Source: an uncultured Eubacteriales bacterium (lineage in GTDB: Bacteria > Bacillota > Clostridia > Oscillospirales > Oscillospiraceae). From it: a DNA stretch of 43,305 nucleotides. Positions within the stretch are counted from its first letter, which is position 1, and every line of letters begins with the position of its first letter. The position numbers and the translations under genes are program-made. Shown here piece after piece: positions 1 to 8,052 of this stretch. The stretch lies in assembly GCA_900546515.1 (NCBI GenBank), contig URDG01000023.1, forward strand, positions 1 through 43,305. The letters are read 5' to 3'. The notes beneath the pieces are model-generated. The model was given only the letters and a program-made list of their open reading frames with translations, was not told the DNA's origin and did no database searches.

Positions 1-16
1 CGGCGACAGCTTTGTT

Positions 17-45
17 ATTATAACTCAGAAGTTTTCATTTGTCAA
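17..45 (-). promoter_or_regulatory. Strong sigma-A promoter (P2) pointing off the left edge
   Basis: On the minus strand TTGACA (45-40) and TATAAT (22-17) are separated by exactly 17 bases, so both hexamers match the sigma-A consensus perfectly. The stretch just upstream (46-110) is rich in A-tracts on this strand, like an UP element. It is the second of two tandem promoters reading leftward; the transcribed gene lies outside the window. The arrangement resembles rRNA operon P1/P2 promoters, which is inference. Confidence 0.85.
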
Positions 46-121
46 GAGGTTTTTTTGATTTCTTTTTGAAATCTTTTTGTCCTCTTTTGAAAACTTTTGT
101 CACTCTCTCGAGTGCTTGGTT

Positions 122-150
122 ACTATACCACCGGAAGCGGCAGTTGTCAA
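122..150 (-). promoter_or_regulatory. Strong sigma-A promoter (P1), tandem with P2
   Basis: On the minus strand TTGACA (150-145) and TATAGT (127-122) are 17 bases apart. An A/T-tract dyad (about 160-185) lies directly upstream and could act as an UP element. It sits just after the end of the zinc-ribbon gene and reads away from the window, about 105 bases upstream of a second perfect promoter. No open frame of note follows before position 1, fitting a long leader or a stable RNA. Confidence 0.8.
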
Positions 151-255
151 CACTTTTTTGCGAAAAAATTCGAACTTTTTTTCGCGTCTAAATCTTGTGG
201 TTTTTTAGTTATGTATACCACAACATGCATTATCTTCCTTTACAGTATGTATCTC

Positions 256-891
256 TTACAGCCGTATGTTCTCTCCGTATTTCCCTATATAGGGCAAAGG
301 CGCTTTTATTCCCTTGGACGCATTGCCCATCCCCTTAAAAATGCAGTATACTCTGAACAGCGGGAATATCCACCCTATTCCCGGTATGGCGCTCAATATA
401 TCGCTCAGCACGCCGAACACCAACAGCACGAGTCCCTGTTTTGCATGGTACATTGCGAACTCATCATTTCTTCTGAGGAAGTATGGCAGAAGAAAGAGTA
501 TGCTCAGATATGACAGCGCGCCAAACGTTCTGCTTTCCTTATCCTGCGTTCCATTCGTTTCATAGGTTCCGAAGGTCTCACGGTCATAGCCGATGCTCTG
601 TCCGTCCTGCTCCTGCTGCCGGGCTTCTGCCGCACGGCGGCGTCTCTCATGCTCCTGCTCGGCCCATTTGCGGCTCTGCTCCTGCTGCTTTCTGCGCTGA
701 TCCTCCAGCTTGCGGTGCAGCTCGTCGTTGCTGAAGGAATAGTATTTGCCGCTGTCCTGCTCACCCGCGGATGAGCTGCGGCTCTGGGCAGCTGTATTCT
801 GTTTTTCCTCCGCAGCCTCCTCGTAGCCGCAGGCGAGGCACTTCGTCTGTCCGTCCGGTATATAAGCACCGCATTTGTTGCAGTATGCCAT
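256..891 (-). CDS. Zinc-ribbon membrane protein with a DUF4870-like tail
   Basis: A 211-residue protein of unknown function. The N-terminus has a zinc-ribbon knuckle pair (CNKCG at residues 5-9 and CLACG at about 18-22). A long, charged, Gln/Arg/Glu-rich segment (about residues 28-110) follows and is probably helical or disordered. The last 90 residues hold two hydrophobic spans around a short loop, and the motif with Tyr-His-Ala-Lys-Gln resembles small DUF4870-type membrane proteins. The start ATG has GGGAGG seven bases or so upstream and its own consensus-like promoter (922-950). The gene is probably monocistronic. It may anchor a cytosolic metal-binding head to the membrane; this is inference. 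Confidence 0.75.
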   Translation of the reverse strand: MAYCNKCGAYIPDGQTKCLACGYEEAAEEKQNTAAQSRSSSAGEQDSGKYYSFSNDELHRKLEDQRRKQQEQSRKWAEQEHERRRRAAEARQQEQDGQSIGYDRETFGTYETNGTQDKESRTFGALSYLSILFLLPYFLRRNDEFAMYHAKQGLVLLVFGVLSDILSAIPGIGWIFPLFRVYCIFKGMGNASKGIKAPLPYIGKYGENIRL

Positions 892-921
892 GGTACCCTC
901 CCAAAGGTATAATTGTATTTG

Positions 922-950
922 ATTATACCCCAGCCCCGCCTGTATTTCAA
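922..950 (-). promoter_or_regulatory. Promoter of the zinc-ribbon protein gene
   Basis: On the minus strand TTGAAA (950-945), a 17-base spacer and TATAAT (927-922) lie about 30 bases before the ATG at 891. The -10 is perfect and the -35 differs from consensus at two positions. Confidence 0.8.
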
Positions 951-1008
951 CAATATTTACGTTTGCCGCGCAAATATATCCGCAGTATTTCCGCCTCCCG
1001 GCGCAGCC

Positions 1009-1701
1009 TCAGGCGCAGAACATGTGCTTGCCGATAGTGACTATGGCCGGGCGTGACCATATCCATGAGCTTGTCGCCGTCGCAGGATTAAAATAGTATA
1101 TGGCGCCGTTGCTCGGATCCCAGCCGTTCAGCGCGTCTCTCGCCGCTCTGTATGAGCTTTCTGCCACTGGCTGGTCAAACTGCCCGTCATAAAGACAGGA
1201 GAACGCCCCGGATTGATAAATGACCTCAGAGATCGAATTGGGAAAGGATGCGTGGTTCACTCTGTTGAGGACCACCGCGCCGACTGCGACCTGCCCCTCA
1301 TACGGCTCGCCGCGCGACTCCGCCGAGATCAGCCGCGCCAGCAGATCGACATCCCCCGAGTTTCCTCCGCCGGATGAGCCGGAACCGCCGCCGGAGCCTG
1401 AGCCTGCCGGCAGTCCGAGAGCGGCAAGCGTCTCCGGACCCGCCTGTCCGTCGACAGACAGGCCGTTCGACTGCTGAAAATATCTGACGGCCTTTTCCGT
1501 CTGGCTGCCGTAGGTCCCGTCGACGCTGCCGGTATAGTAGCCCCAGGCCTTCAGCCGCGTCTGTATCTCCGTCACTGTCGCTCCGCTTGATCCCTTTTTA
1601 TACAGGTCGGCCGCTGCATACTGGCTCCATGCTGCAAAAAGAATATTCAGCGCGAGCACTGCCGCTATCGTCAGCACCGATTTTCTGGCATTTATGCTCA
1701 A
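1009..1701 (-). CDS. sleB: SleB-like cell wall hydrolase with peptidoglycan-binding domain
   Basis: A 230-residue exported hydrolase. The N-terminal hydrophobic stretch (about residues 9-31) is a signal peptide or anchor. A PG_binding_1 domain follows (about 33-97, with the typical LQ-RL-LGYYTG and D-G-G-T-AV-FQ pattern), then a Gly/Ser linker (about 100-117) and a Hydrolase_2 (SleB/CwlJ) domain to the end, with the LLARLISAESRGEPYEGQVAVGAV block that carries the catalytic Glu of this family. SleB lyses the spore cortex during germination, so a sporulating host is likely, although CwlJ/SleB-fold enzymes also occur in vegetative cells. The start is TTG, seven bases after a GGGGG ribosome site embedded in a hairpin. 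It may be read through from thrS, 63 bases upstream. Confidence 0.85.
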   Translation of the reverse strand: MSINARKSVLTIAAVLALNILFAAWSQYAAADLYKKGSSGATVTEIQTRLKAWGYYTGSVDGTYGSQTEKAVRYFQQSNGLSVDGQAGPETLAALGLPAGSGSGGGSGSSGGGNSGDVDLLARLISAESRGEPYEGQVAVGAVVLNRVNHASFPNSISEVIYQSGAFSCLYDGQFDQPVAESSYRAARDALNGWDPSNGAIYYFNPATATSSWIWSRPAIVTIGKHMFCA

Positions 1702-1708
1702 AATAACA

Positions 1709-1739
1709 CCCCCACATACTTTTCGGTAGTATGTGGGGG
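1709..1739 (-). other. 12-bp perfect hairpin between thrS and sleB
   Basis: CCCCCACATACT (1709-1720) and AGTATGTGGGGG (1728-1739) form a perfect 12-bp stem with a 7-base loop. On the minus strand it follows thrS and is trailed by TGTTATTTT, a poor U-tract. The 3' arm includes the G-run that serves as the ribosome site of sleB. It could be a weak thrS terminator, a translation-blocking structure, or both. Confidence 0.7.
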
Positions 1740-1764
1740 AAAAGTGTTTTTTATACTTTATTTA

Positions 1765-3528
1765 TTACTCGTTTGTTCTGCTCTTTATCTGGCCGGTGAT
1801 CTTTGCGATAAACTCGTCAACAGGCATAGCGCCGAGGTCCACGCCGCCGCGTGTACGCACCGCAACGGTTCCCGCTTCCTTCTCCTTGTCGCCTACAACA
1901 AGCATGTACGGCAGCTTCTGCATCTGAGCCTCGCGGATCTTATAGCCTATCTTTTCGTTTCTCAGATCGGTCTCCGCGCGCACGCCTGCCGCGTCGAGCT
2001 TCTTCTTGAGCTCAACGGCATAGTCGTTAGCTCTGTCGGTGATGGGCATTACCATGGCCTGCACGGGAGCCAGCCACACGGGGAACGCGCCTGCATAATG
2101 CTCGGTGATGATGCCGATGAAGCGCTCGATCGAGCCGAAAACGACGCGGTGGATCATGACGGGGCAGTGCTTCTCTCCGTCGGCGCCGGTGTATTCGAGG
2201 TTGAAGCGGCCCGGCAGCTGATAGTCAAGCTGGATGGTGCCGCACTGCCATGTGCGGCCGAGGGAGTCCTGAATGTGGAAGTCGAGCTTCGGGCCGTAGA
2301 ACGCGCCGTCGCCGGGATTTACCTCGTAGCTCTTGCCGATACTGGTTATAGCGTCGGCGAGGGCTGCGGTGGCGACGTCCCAGTCCTCGACGGAGCCTAT
2401 ATGATCGTCGGGCATGGTGGACAGCTCTATCTTGTAGGGCAGGCCGAACAGGGAGTAAACCTCGTCAAAGAGCTGTGCGATACGGACGACCTCGTCCTTG
2501 ATCTGTTCCTTTGCAAGCAGGATATGCGCATCGTCCTGAGTGAAGCAGCGCACGCGGAACATGCCGTGGAGCGCGCCGGAGAGCTCATGACGGTGTACAA
2601 GGCCCAGCTCGCCATAGCGCAGCGGCATCTCCTTGTAGGAATGAGGCTCGAGCTCATACACAAGGATGCTGCCCGGGCAGTTCATGGGCTTTATCGCAAA
2701 GTCCTCGCCGTCTATGACGGTGGTGTACATGTTGTTCTTGTAATGATCCCAGTGACCCGAGGTCTCCCAGAGCGTGCGGCGCATTATCTGCGGAGTGGAT
2801 ATCTCCATGTAGTCCCACTTCTTATGCACTTCACGCCAATAGTCAATAAGTGTGTTTTTGAGTATCATGCCCTTGGGCAGATAGAACGGGAAGCCGGGCG
2901 CCTCATCGCGGAACGCGAACAGGCCGAGCTCGCGGCCGAGCTTGCGGTGATCGCGGCGCTTGGCCTCTTCAATGCGCGCAAGGTACTCGTCGAGCTCTTC
3001 CTTCTTCGGGAACGCAACGCCGTAGATGCGCTGGAGCGTCTGTCGGCTGCTGTCGCCGCGCCAGTATGCGGCGTTGCAGGCGGTGAGCTTGATCGCATTG
3101 CCCTTGATGCGGCCGGTGGAGTCAAGATGCGGGCCGGCGCAGAGATCGGTGAACTCTCCCTGCTTGTAGAAGCTTATGGTCTCGCCCTCGGGCAGGTCGT
3201 TTATGAGCTCGACCTTGTAGGGCTCTTCCTTCTCCTCCATGAGCTTGAGCGCTTCCTCGCGCGGCAGCTCAAAGCGCTCTATTTTGAGCTTTTCCTTGCA
3301 GATCCTGCGCATCTCCGCCTCGATCTTCTCCATTATTTCCGGGGTAAAGGGGAAGGGCGAATCCATATCGTAGTAAAAGCCGTTCTCTATCGCGGGGCCG
3401 ATGGCAAGCTTCACCTCCGGGTACAGGCGCTTGACAGCCTGAGCCAGAACGTGAGAGCAGGAGTGCCAGTAGGTGTGGCGGTATTCCGGGTTTTCAAAGC
3501 TGAATTTGTTTTCCTTGTTCTCTTCCAT
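1765..3528 (-). CDS. thrS: Threonyl-tRNA synthetase
   Basis: This class II aminoacyl-tRNA synthetase of 587 residues charges tRNA-Thr. It begins directly in the editing/SAD domain (zinc-type HSCSHVLAQAV motif near residue 21), with no N-terminal TGS domain, so it is of the short clostridial form (full-length ThrRS is about 640). The catalytic core follows, with the PMNCP block, the RHE(L)SGALHGMFRVRCFTQDDAH block and the zinc-binding Cys/His residues, and the C-terminus is an HGTP anticodon-binding domain. The ATG at 3528 was chosen because GGAGG lies eight bases upstream; earlier in-frame ATG and TTG codons exist but lack a ribosome site. A T-box leader and a consensus promoter precede it. 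Confidence 0.95.
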   Translation of the reverse strand: MEENKENKFSFENPEYRHTYWHSCSHVLAQAVKRLYPEVKLAIGPAIENGFYYDMDSPFPFTPEIMEKIEAEMRRICKEKLKIERFELPREEALKLMEEKEEPYKVELINDLPEGETISFYKQGEFTDLCAGPHLDSTGRIKGNAIKLTACNAAYWRGDSSRQTLQRIYGVAFPKKEELDEYLARIEEAKRRDHRKLGRELGLFAFRDEAPGFPFYLPKGMILKNTLIDYWREVHKKWDYMEISTPQIMRRTLWETSGHWDHYKNNMYTTVIDGEDFAIKPMNCPGSILVYELEPHSYKEMPLRYGELGLVHRHELSGALHGMFRVRCFTQDDAHILLAKEQIKDEVVRIAQLFDEVYSLFGLPYKIELSTMPDDHIGSVEDWDVATAALADAITSIGKSYEVNPGDGAFYGPKLDFHIQDSLGRTWQCGTIQLDYQLPGRFNLEYTGADGEKHCPVMIHRVVFGSIERFIGIITEHYAGAFPVWLAPVQAMVMPITDRANDYAVELKKKLDAAGVRAETDLRNEKIGYKIREAQMQKLPYMLVVGDKEKEAGTVAVRTRGGVDLGAMPVDEFIAKITGQIKSRTNE

Positions 3529-3584
3529 TGCTGCATCCTCCATCTGAAGTATTGACAATTTTTCTTTCAAAAATCAAAGCCGTC

Positions 3585-3617
3585 AAAAAGGCACCCCCGG
3601 CAAATGCCAAGGGTGCC
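3585..3617 (-). terminator. T-box terminator before thrS
   Basis: On the minus strand a GGCACCC/GGGTGCC stem with an inner GGC/GCC extension (3617-3590) is followed by TTTTT (3589-3585). It forms the off-state of the thrS T-box; the T-box sequence at 3624-3638 is directly upstream and can pair with its 5' arm. Confidence 0.88.
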
Positions 3618-3803
3618 TGCAAAGCACGGTTCCACCTTGATTTTTAACTCAAAACGCCGTAACGCGCGTTACACGGGAGAGAATTTCCTCTCTCCGGCTC
3701 AGGAGCGGTGACGCAGGAGCTTACACCGGGGCGGCTTGCAGCCATGGCAGCCCTCTCTGTGCGGCGATCGGATCCGGTCTTCTCCGTCAAAGCCTTTGAC
3801 GTG
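3585..3803 (-). promoter_or_regulatory. T-box riboswitch controlling thrS
   Basis: The roughly 220-base leader between the promoter and thrS contains the T-box core AAGGTGGAACCGTGC (3638-3624, minus strand), whose UGGA bulge would pair with the UCCA end of uncharged tRNA. Upstream are several stems, including one with an AGAGA-type bulge and apical GCAAG characteristic of Stem I, and a stem-loop with GGAGAG...CTCTCC resembling Stem III. The Thr specifier is not certain; an ACC at 3709-3707 is a candidate. T-boxes sense uncharged tRNA and allow read-through of the following terminator, so thrS expression should rise on threonine starvation. Confidence 0.88.
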
Positions 3804-3807
3804 TAGT

Positions 3808-3836
3808 ATCATAACACTGCTGCACCGGCATGTCAA
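3808..3836 (-). promoter_or_regulatory. thrS promoter
   Basis: On the minus strand TTGACA (3836-3831), a 17-base spacer and TATGAT (3813-3808). It begins 19 bases after the end of the ATPase gene, so thrS is a separate transcription unit. Confidence 0.88.
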
Positions 3837-3854
3837 GTGAACGAACGCCGGGAT

Positions 3855-6491
3855 TCACGCATTTTTTCCGCTTTTTCGCTGTATGAACTTCACGAGCTCA
3901 ACTATCGGGATGATGCATGCGCCGATAAAGATCGCCGCGGCGTATTCGCCGAAGCCGACGCTTGTGAAATCGAAGGCCGCGGCAAGCGCGGGTATCTCGC
4001 ATACGACGGTCGTCGCTATGAGCGAGGCAGCCGCAGACGCGACGAGCGCCCAGTTCGTCGTAGGCAGGGCGAGGATGCTGCCGCGCTGCGAGCGCATATT
4101 GAACGAGTGGAATATCTCCGCCATGGACATGGTGAGAAACGCCATCGTCGTGCCATGCGCGCTGTCGGTTATCGCCCAGGTGCCGGTCTCCATGAAATGT
4201 CCAACGAAGTAACTCAGCAGCACGAGCGCCGAAACCACGAGTCCCTGATATATCACGTCCACGCCCATACCACCGGCAAATATACCGGCTCTGGCCTCTC
4301 TGGGCTTTCTCTTCATGATGTCCGGCTCCGCCTTTTCGACGCCCAGCGCGAGCGCCGGGAAGCAGTCCGTCACAAGATTTATCCACAGCAGATGCACGGG
4401 CTGGAGTATAGTGAAGCCCATGAGCGTAGCTGCGAATATGCTTATGACCTCGCTCATGTTGGAGCCGAGCAGAAACTGTATGCATTTGCGGATATTGTCG
4501 TATATCCTGCGTCCCTCTTCAACAGCTGAGACGATGGTCGCAAAATTGTCGTCTGCGAGCACCATATCGGCCGCGGATTTTGTCACGTCCGTACCGGTGA
4601 TGCCCATGCCGACGCCGATGTCGGCGGATTTGATGCTCGGCGCGTCATTTACCCCGTCGCCGGTCATTGCCGTGACGTATCCCGCCTCGCGCCATGCGTT
4701 GACGATACGCGTCTTATGCTCCGGCTGCACGCGCGCATATACGCTGATGTTTTTGAAAACGGCTCTGAACTCGTCGTCGCTGAGCTGACTGAGCTGCGCC
4801 CCGGTGATCGCGCAGCTGCCGTCGGAAAGTATTCCAAGCTCCTTTGCTATGGCGACGGCCGTGTCAATATGGTCGCCGGTTATCATGATCGGGCGTATAC
4901 CGGCCTCGCGGCACTCCTTTATGGCGTCGGCCACCTCCGGGCGCACGGGGTCTATCATGCCGCACAGGCCGATGAAGCAGAGTTCGCGTTCAAGATACTC
5001 CGGCTCGGCGCTGCCGGGACTTGCATCCCAGTGTCTTTCAGCGCAGGCAAGCACGCGCAGCGCACGGTCCGCCATGGCCTTGTTGGCCTGCTCCACACGC
5101 TCGCGGTATGCCGCCGTCATGGGCTTCACCTGCCCGTCCTCGATATACGCGGTGCATTTTGAGAGCAGCACATCTGGCGCGCCCTTTGTATACTGGATGC
5201 AGCCGTTTTTGATGAGATGCACGGTGCTCATCAGCTTGCGCCCCGAATCGAACGGAGCCTCGCTGCATCGGATGAACTTCGCCTTGAGCGTATTCTTGTC
5301 GAGGCCGAGCTTCCACGCCCAGCTCACGAGCGCCGCCTCGGTCGGTTCGCCTGTCACGCTGCCGGACTCGTTCACCTCCGCGTCTGAACACAGCGCCATT
5401 GCAGCCGCAAGCTTTCTCTCGTTGCCGCCGAACGAATCGACGACGGTCATCCTGTTCTGGGTCAGCGTGCCGGTCTTATCCGAGCATATGATCTGCGCAC
5501 AGCCAAGCGTCTCGACCGCGGTGAGGCGGCGTATGATGGCATTGCGTTTGGACATATTCGTGACGCCTATCGAGAGCACAACGGTCACGACCGCGGCAAG
5601 GCCCTCAGGTATCGCCGCGACGGCCAGTGAGACTGCGATCATAAAGGAGTTGAGTATCACCTCAAAATCAAAGCTCCCAGCGCGCAGAAGCTGCACCGCA
5701 AAGACCAGCACGCACACGCCGAGCACGAGCCACGTAAGTACCTTTGACAGCTGGCCTAGCTTGATCTGAAGCGGCGTTTCGCCGTCGCCTGCTCTGGCCA
5801 GTGCATCCGCGATCTTGCCCATCTCCGTGTCCATGCCTGTAGCGGTGATCACAGCGATGCCGCGCCCGTATGCCACGGTGCTGCCCATATAGACCATATT
5901 GCGCCGGTCGCCGAGCGGTATGTCTTTTGCCTCGCCCAGCTCAAGGCACTGTATGAATTTGCTGACCGGGACAGACTCTCCCGTCAGCGCAGCCTCCTCT
6001 ATCTTCAGGCTCGCGCTCTGTATGATCCTGCCGTCGGCCGGTACCGCGTCGCCCGCTTCAAGCATAACAACGTCGCCCACGACCAGCTCCTCGCTCGGTA
6101 TGGTCACGAGCTTTCCGTCGCGCAGCACATGCGACACCGCCGCGGACATTTCCTGCAGTGCCTCTATCGCCTTCTCCGCCTTGCTCTCCTGATAAACGCC
6201 GAGGACCGCGTTAACGATCACGACGGCGAGGATGATTATCACATCGGCAAAGCTCTCGCCCTCCACGACTGCGAGCACACCGCTTATTGCTGCTGCGGCG
6301 AGCAGTATTATTATCATCGGGTCCGCCATCTGCTCAAAGAAGCGGAGTATGATTGATCTCGACGGCGGCGCGCTGAGCCTGTTCCTCCCGTTCGCCTCAA
6401 GGCGGCGCTGCGCCTCCTCTGAGCTCAGCCCGCCGGTGCCGGTGTGCAGCTCTCCCAGCACGGTTTCTTTCTTCTCCAGATAATACTTCAT
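3855..6491 (-). CDS. P-type cation-transporting ATPase, Mn2+/Ca2+ export type
   Basis: An 878-residue P2-type ATPase that pumps a divalent cation out of the cytosol. Seen in order: N-terminal cation-ATPase domain, transmembrane pair (about 48-105), actuator with TGES (170-173), TM4 with PEGL (295-298), the phosphorylated Asp338 in DKTGTLTQ, nucleotide domain, the hinge GDGVNDAP, and TM6 with the NLVTD ion-binding motif, matching SERCA/PMR1-like pumps. The ATG at 6491 was preferred over an upstream TTG because AAGGGAG lies just before it. The leader contains a manganese-type yybP-ykoY riboswitch and terminator, a known arrangement for Mn2+/Ca2+ efflux ATPases (lactococcal and pneumococcal homologues). 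Mn2+ export is therefore the likeliest role; the protein alone would be called a calcium ATPase. Confidence 0.93.
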   Translation of the reverse strand: MKYYLEKKETVLGELHTGTGGLSSEEAQRRLEANGRNRLSAPPSRSIILRFFEQMADPMIIILLAAAAISGVLAVVEGESFADVIIILAVVIVNAVLGVYQESKAEKAIEALQEMSAAVSHVLRDGKLVTIPSEELVVGDVVMLEAGDAVPADGRIIQSASLKIEEAALTGESVPVSKFIQCLELGEAKDIPLGDRRNMVYMGSTVAYGRGIAVITATGMDTEMGKIADALARAGDGETPLQIKLGQLSKVLTWLVLGVCVLVFAVQLLRAGSFDFEVILNSFMIAVSLAVAAIPEGLAAVVTVVLSIGVTNMSKRNAIIRRLTAVETLGCAQIICSDKTGTLTQNRMTVVDSFGGNERKLAAAMALCSDAEVNESGSVTGEPTEAALVSWAWKLGLDKNTLKAKFIRCSEAPFDSGRKLMSTVHLIKNGCIQYTKGAPDVLLSKCTAYIEDGQVKPMTAAYRERVEQANKAMADRALRVLACAERHWDASPGSAEPEYLERELCFIGLCGMIDPVRPEVADAIKECREAGIRPIMITGDHIDTAVAIAKELGILSDGSCAITGAQLSQLSDDEFRAVFKNISVYARVQPEHKTRIVNAWREAGYVTAMTGDGVNDAPSIKSADIGVGMGITGTDVTKSAADMVLADDNFATIVSAVEEGRRIYDNIRKCIQFLLGSNMSEVISIFAATLMGFTILQPVHLLWINLVTDCFPALALGVEKAEPDIMKRKPREARAGIFAGGMGVDVIYQGLVVSALVLLSYFVGHFMETGTWAITDSAHGTTMAFLTMSMAEIFHSFNMRSQRGSILALPTTNWALVASAAASLIATTVVCEIPALAAAFDFTSVGFGEYAAAIFIGACIIPIVELVKFIQRKSGKNA

Positions 6492-6545
6492 GGATACTCT
6501 CCCTTCCAAAGCAGCCCTTGACCTTACAGCATTCTAGCACAGCAG

Positions 6546-6592
6546 GAAAATAAAAAAGAGACTTTTACAGCGAAAAACGCTGTAAAAGTCTC
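6546..6592 (-). terminator. Expression-platform terminator of the Mn riboswitch
   Basis: On the minus strand a perfect 15-bp stem, GAGACTTTTACAGCG with its complement (6592-6578 and 6572-6558, 5-base loop), is followed by TTTTTTATTTTCC. Its 5' arm overlaps the final GAGACTTTTA segment of the upstream aptamer, so aptamer folding and terminator folding are mutually exclusive. Confidence 0.9.
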
Positions 6593-6700
6593 GCTAAATA
6601 CAATACTGTACCCGGCAGGCCGAACCCGATCGTTCAGGCCGTGATGACGACTTGCCGGCGTCCCTTTTGCGGAACGGAAGCTACTCCCTTATTACCGATG
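6585..6700 (-). promoter_or_regulatory. yybP-ykoY (manganese) riboswitch
   Basis: The minus-strand leader of the ATPase carries the hallmark segments of this aptamer class in the right order: AAGGGAGTAGC (about 6690-6680), AAGTCGTCATCACGG in the middle, and TTTAGCGAGACTTTT at the end (about 6599-6585). These match the conserved L1, L3 and P1-closing segments of yybP-ykoY elements. The class binds Mn2+ and is known to turn on Mn exporters. The final aptamer strand is shared with a strong intrinsic terminator, so Mn2+ binding should favour read-through into the ATPase. Confidence 0.87.
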
Positions 6701-6701
6701 C

Positions 6702-6731
6702 AGGATACCACACCGGCGGCAGGTAAGTCAA
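6702..6731 (-). promoter_or_regulatory. Probable promoter of the riboswitch-ATPase transcript
   Basis: On the minus strand TTGACT (6731-6726), an 18-base spacer and TATCCT (6707-6702). It places the start just at the aptamer's 5' edge, between ychF and the riboswitch. Confidence 0.6.
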
Positions 6732-6787
6732 CTTAAACTTTTCCTCCACGCCGATAATTCACATTTGATTCACAGATTCGGGCAAAT

Positions 6788-7861
6788 TCAGACGTTGAAG
6801 CGGAAATTTGTCACGTCTCCGTCCTGCATCACATAGTCTTTGCCCTCAAGTCGGAACAGGCCCTTCTCCTTGGCCGCCGCCATGCTGCCGCAGGCCTTCA
6901 GATCCTCAAACGCAACTATTTCTGCGCGGATAAAGCCACGCTCGATGTCAGTGTGTATCTTGCCGGCAGCCTTGGGTGCCTTGGTCCCGCGCACGATGGT
7001 CCAGGCGTGGACATCATCCTCCCCAGCAGTGAGGAAAGAGATATAGCCCAGAAGGTCATACGAGGTCTTGATAAGGCGGTTGAGTCCCGTCTCGGTGAGG
7101 CCCAGATCCTCCATGAACATCTTCGCTTCGTCGTGGTCCATCTCCGCAATGTCTTCCTCAAACTTCGCCGCGACCGGCAGCACCGCCGCACCCTGCTCGC
7201 CCGCAAGCTCACTGAGCGCCTTGAAATTGGTGTTATCGGAGTAGTTGGCCATGCCATCCTCGTCAAGGTTTGCGGCATATATGACGGGCTTCACAGTCAT
7301 CAGTCCGCCGTCGGTAAGAATGTCTTCATCTTCCTCCGTGAAATCGAAAGAGCGCGCAGCCTTGCCGTCGCTCAGGTGCTCGATAAGCGCCTCGCACATC
7401 TCGCACTCACGCTTATACTTTTTATCGCCGCTCTTGGCGTTCTTTTTTGCGCGTTCAAGGCGGCGCTCGACGATCTCTATATCCGCAAGGATCATCTCAA
7501 GGTCAAAAGCCTCGGCATCACGGCGTGCGTCGGCCTTTTCGAGAAATATCTCGTCATTATCAAAGCAACGCACCACATGCACCAGCGCGTCGGTCTGCCG
7601 GATAGCCTGAAAGACCTCGTTGCCCTTGCCGCCCTTGCTCACGCCCGCAACGTCCACGAATTCTATCGTCGCCGGACTGTACTTTTTGGGGTGGTAATAT
7701 TCCGCCAGCCAGTCAAGCCTCTCATCGGGAACCTTTGCATTGCCTATATTTGGCTTTGCCCCCGCGATCGCGTATGCGCTGGTCTCAGCCTTTGAGCCGG
7801 TGAGCGCGTTGAAAAGCGTAGTCTTGCCTATATTCGGCAAGCCGACGATACCTAATTTCAT
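6788..7861 (-). CDS. ychF: Redox-regulated ATPase YchF (Obg family)
   Basis: A 357-residue P-loop protein of the YchF/OLA1 group, close to the usual 363. The P-loop GLPNIGKTT is at residues 7-15, the G3-like DVAG block follows, and the NLDE motif replaces the NKxD of GTPases, the known basis of ATP preference in this family. A coiled-coil insert (about 125-165) rich in Lys/Arg/Glu and a C-terminal TGS domain follow. It binds ribosomes and is linked to stress and catalase control in E. coli; this is family knowledge. The ATG giving MKLGIVG was chosen, with AAGGAG twelve bases upstream; an in-frame basic extension to 7954 exists but looks like leader sequence. Transcribed from a consensus promoter at 8017-8045. 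Confidence 0.93.
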   Translation of the reverse strand: MKLGIVGLPNIGKTTLFNALTGSKAETSAYAIAGAKPNIGNAKVPDERLDWLAEYYHPKKYSPATIEFVDVAGVSKGGKGNEVFQAIRQTDALVHVVRCFDNDEIFLEKADARRDAEAFDLEMILADIEIVERRLERAKKNAKSGDKKYKRECEMCEALIEHLSDGKAARSFDFTEEDEDILTDGGLMTVKPVIYAANLDEDGMANYSDNTNFKALSELAGEQGAAVLPVAAKFEEDIAEMDHDEAKMFMEDLGLTETGLNRLIKTSYDLLGYISFLTAGEDDVHAWTIVRGTKAPKAAGKIHTDIERGFIRAEIVAFEDLKACGSMAAAKEKGLFRLEGKDYVMQDGDVTNFRFNV

Positions 7862-8016
7862 ATTTATCTGCATCTCCTTAAAAAGTCTTGATTTATCAAG
7901 GGTTTCCGCGATCCGGCGCTTTGGGTTTACGCCGTTTTTGCGCCATTTCCGCATCCAATGGGCAGCACGCCGTTCATCGGACGCCCGGCCTCCGTGCCGT
8001 AATATTGAATATAGTG

Positions 8017-8045
8017 ATTATAACAGATATGCTCCCGCCTCTCAA
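8017..8045 (-). promoter_or_regulatory. ychF promoter
   Basis: On the minus strand TTGAGA (8045-8040), a 17-base spacer and a perfect TATAAT (8022-8017). The untranslated leader to the ychF start is about 150 bases, longer than usual. Confidence 0.8.
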
Positions 8046-8052
8046 GCTGTTT

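Noticed and set aside
1744..3555. Long plus-strand open frame (about 600 codons) opposite thrS
   Set aside because: It is the antisense shadow of a clear threonyl-tRNA synthetase gene in GC-rich sequence and shows no known domain.
7862..7954. N-terminal extension of YchF by 31 basic residues
   Set aside because: The frame is open but the canonical start MKLGIVG has a ribosome site, and the extension lies in the leader after the promoter.
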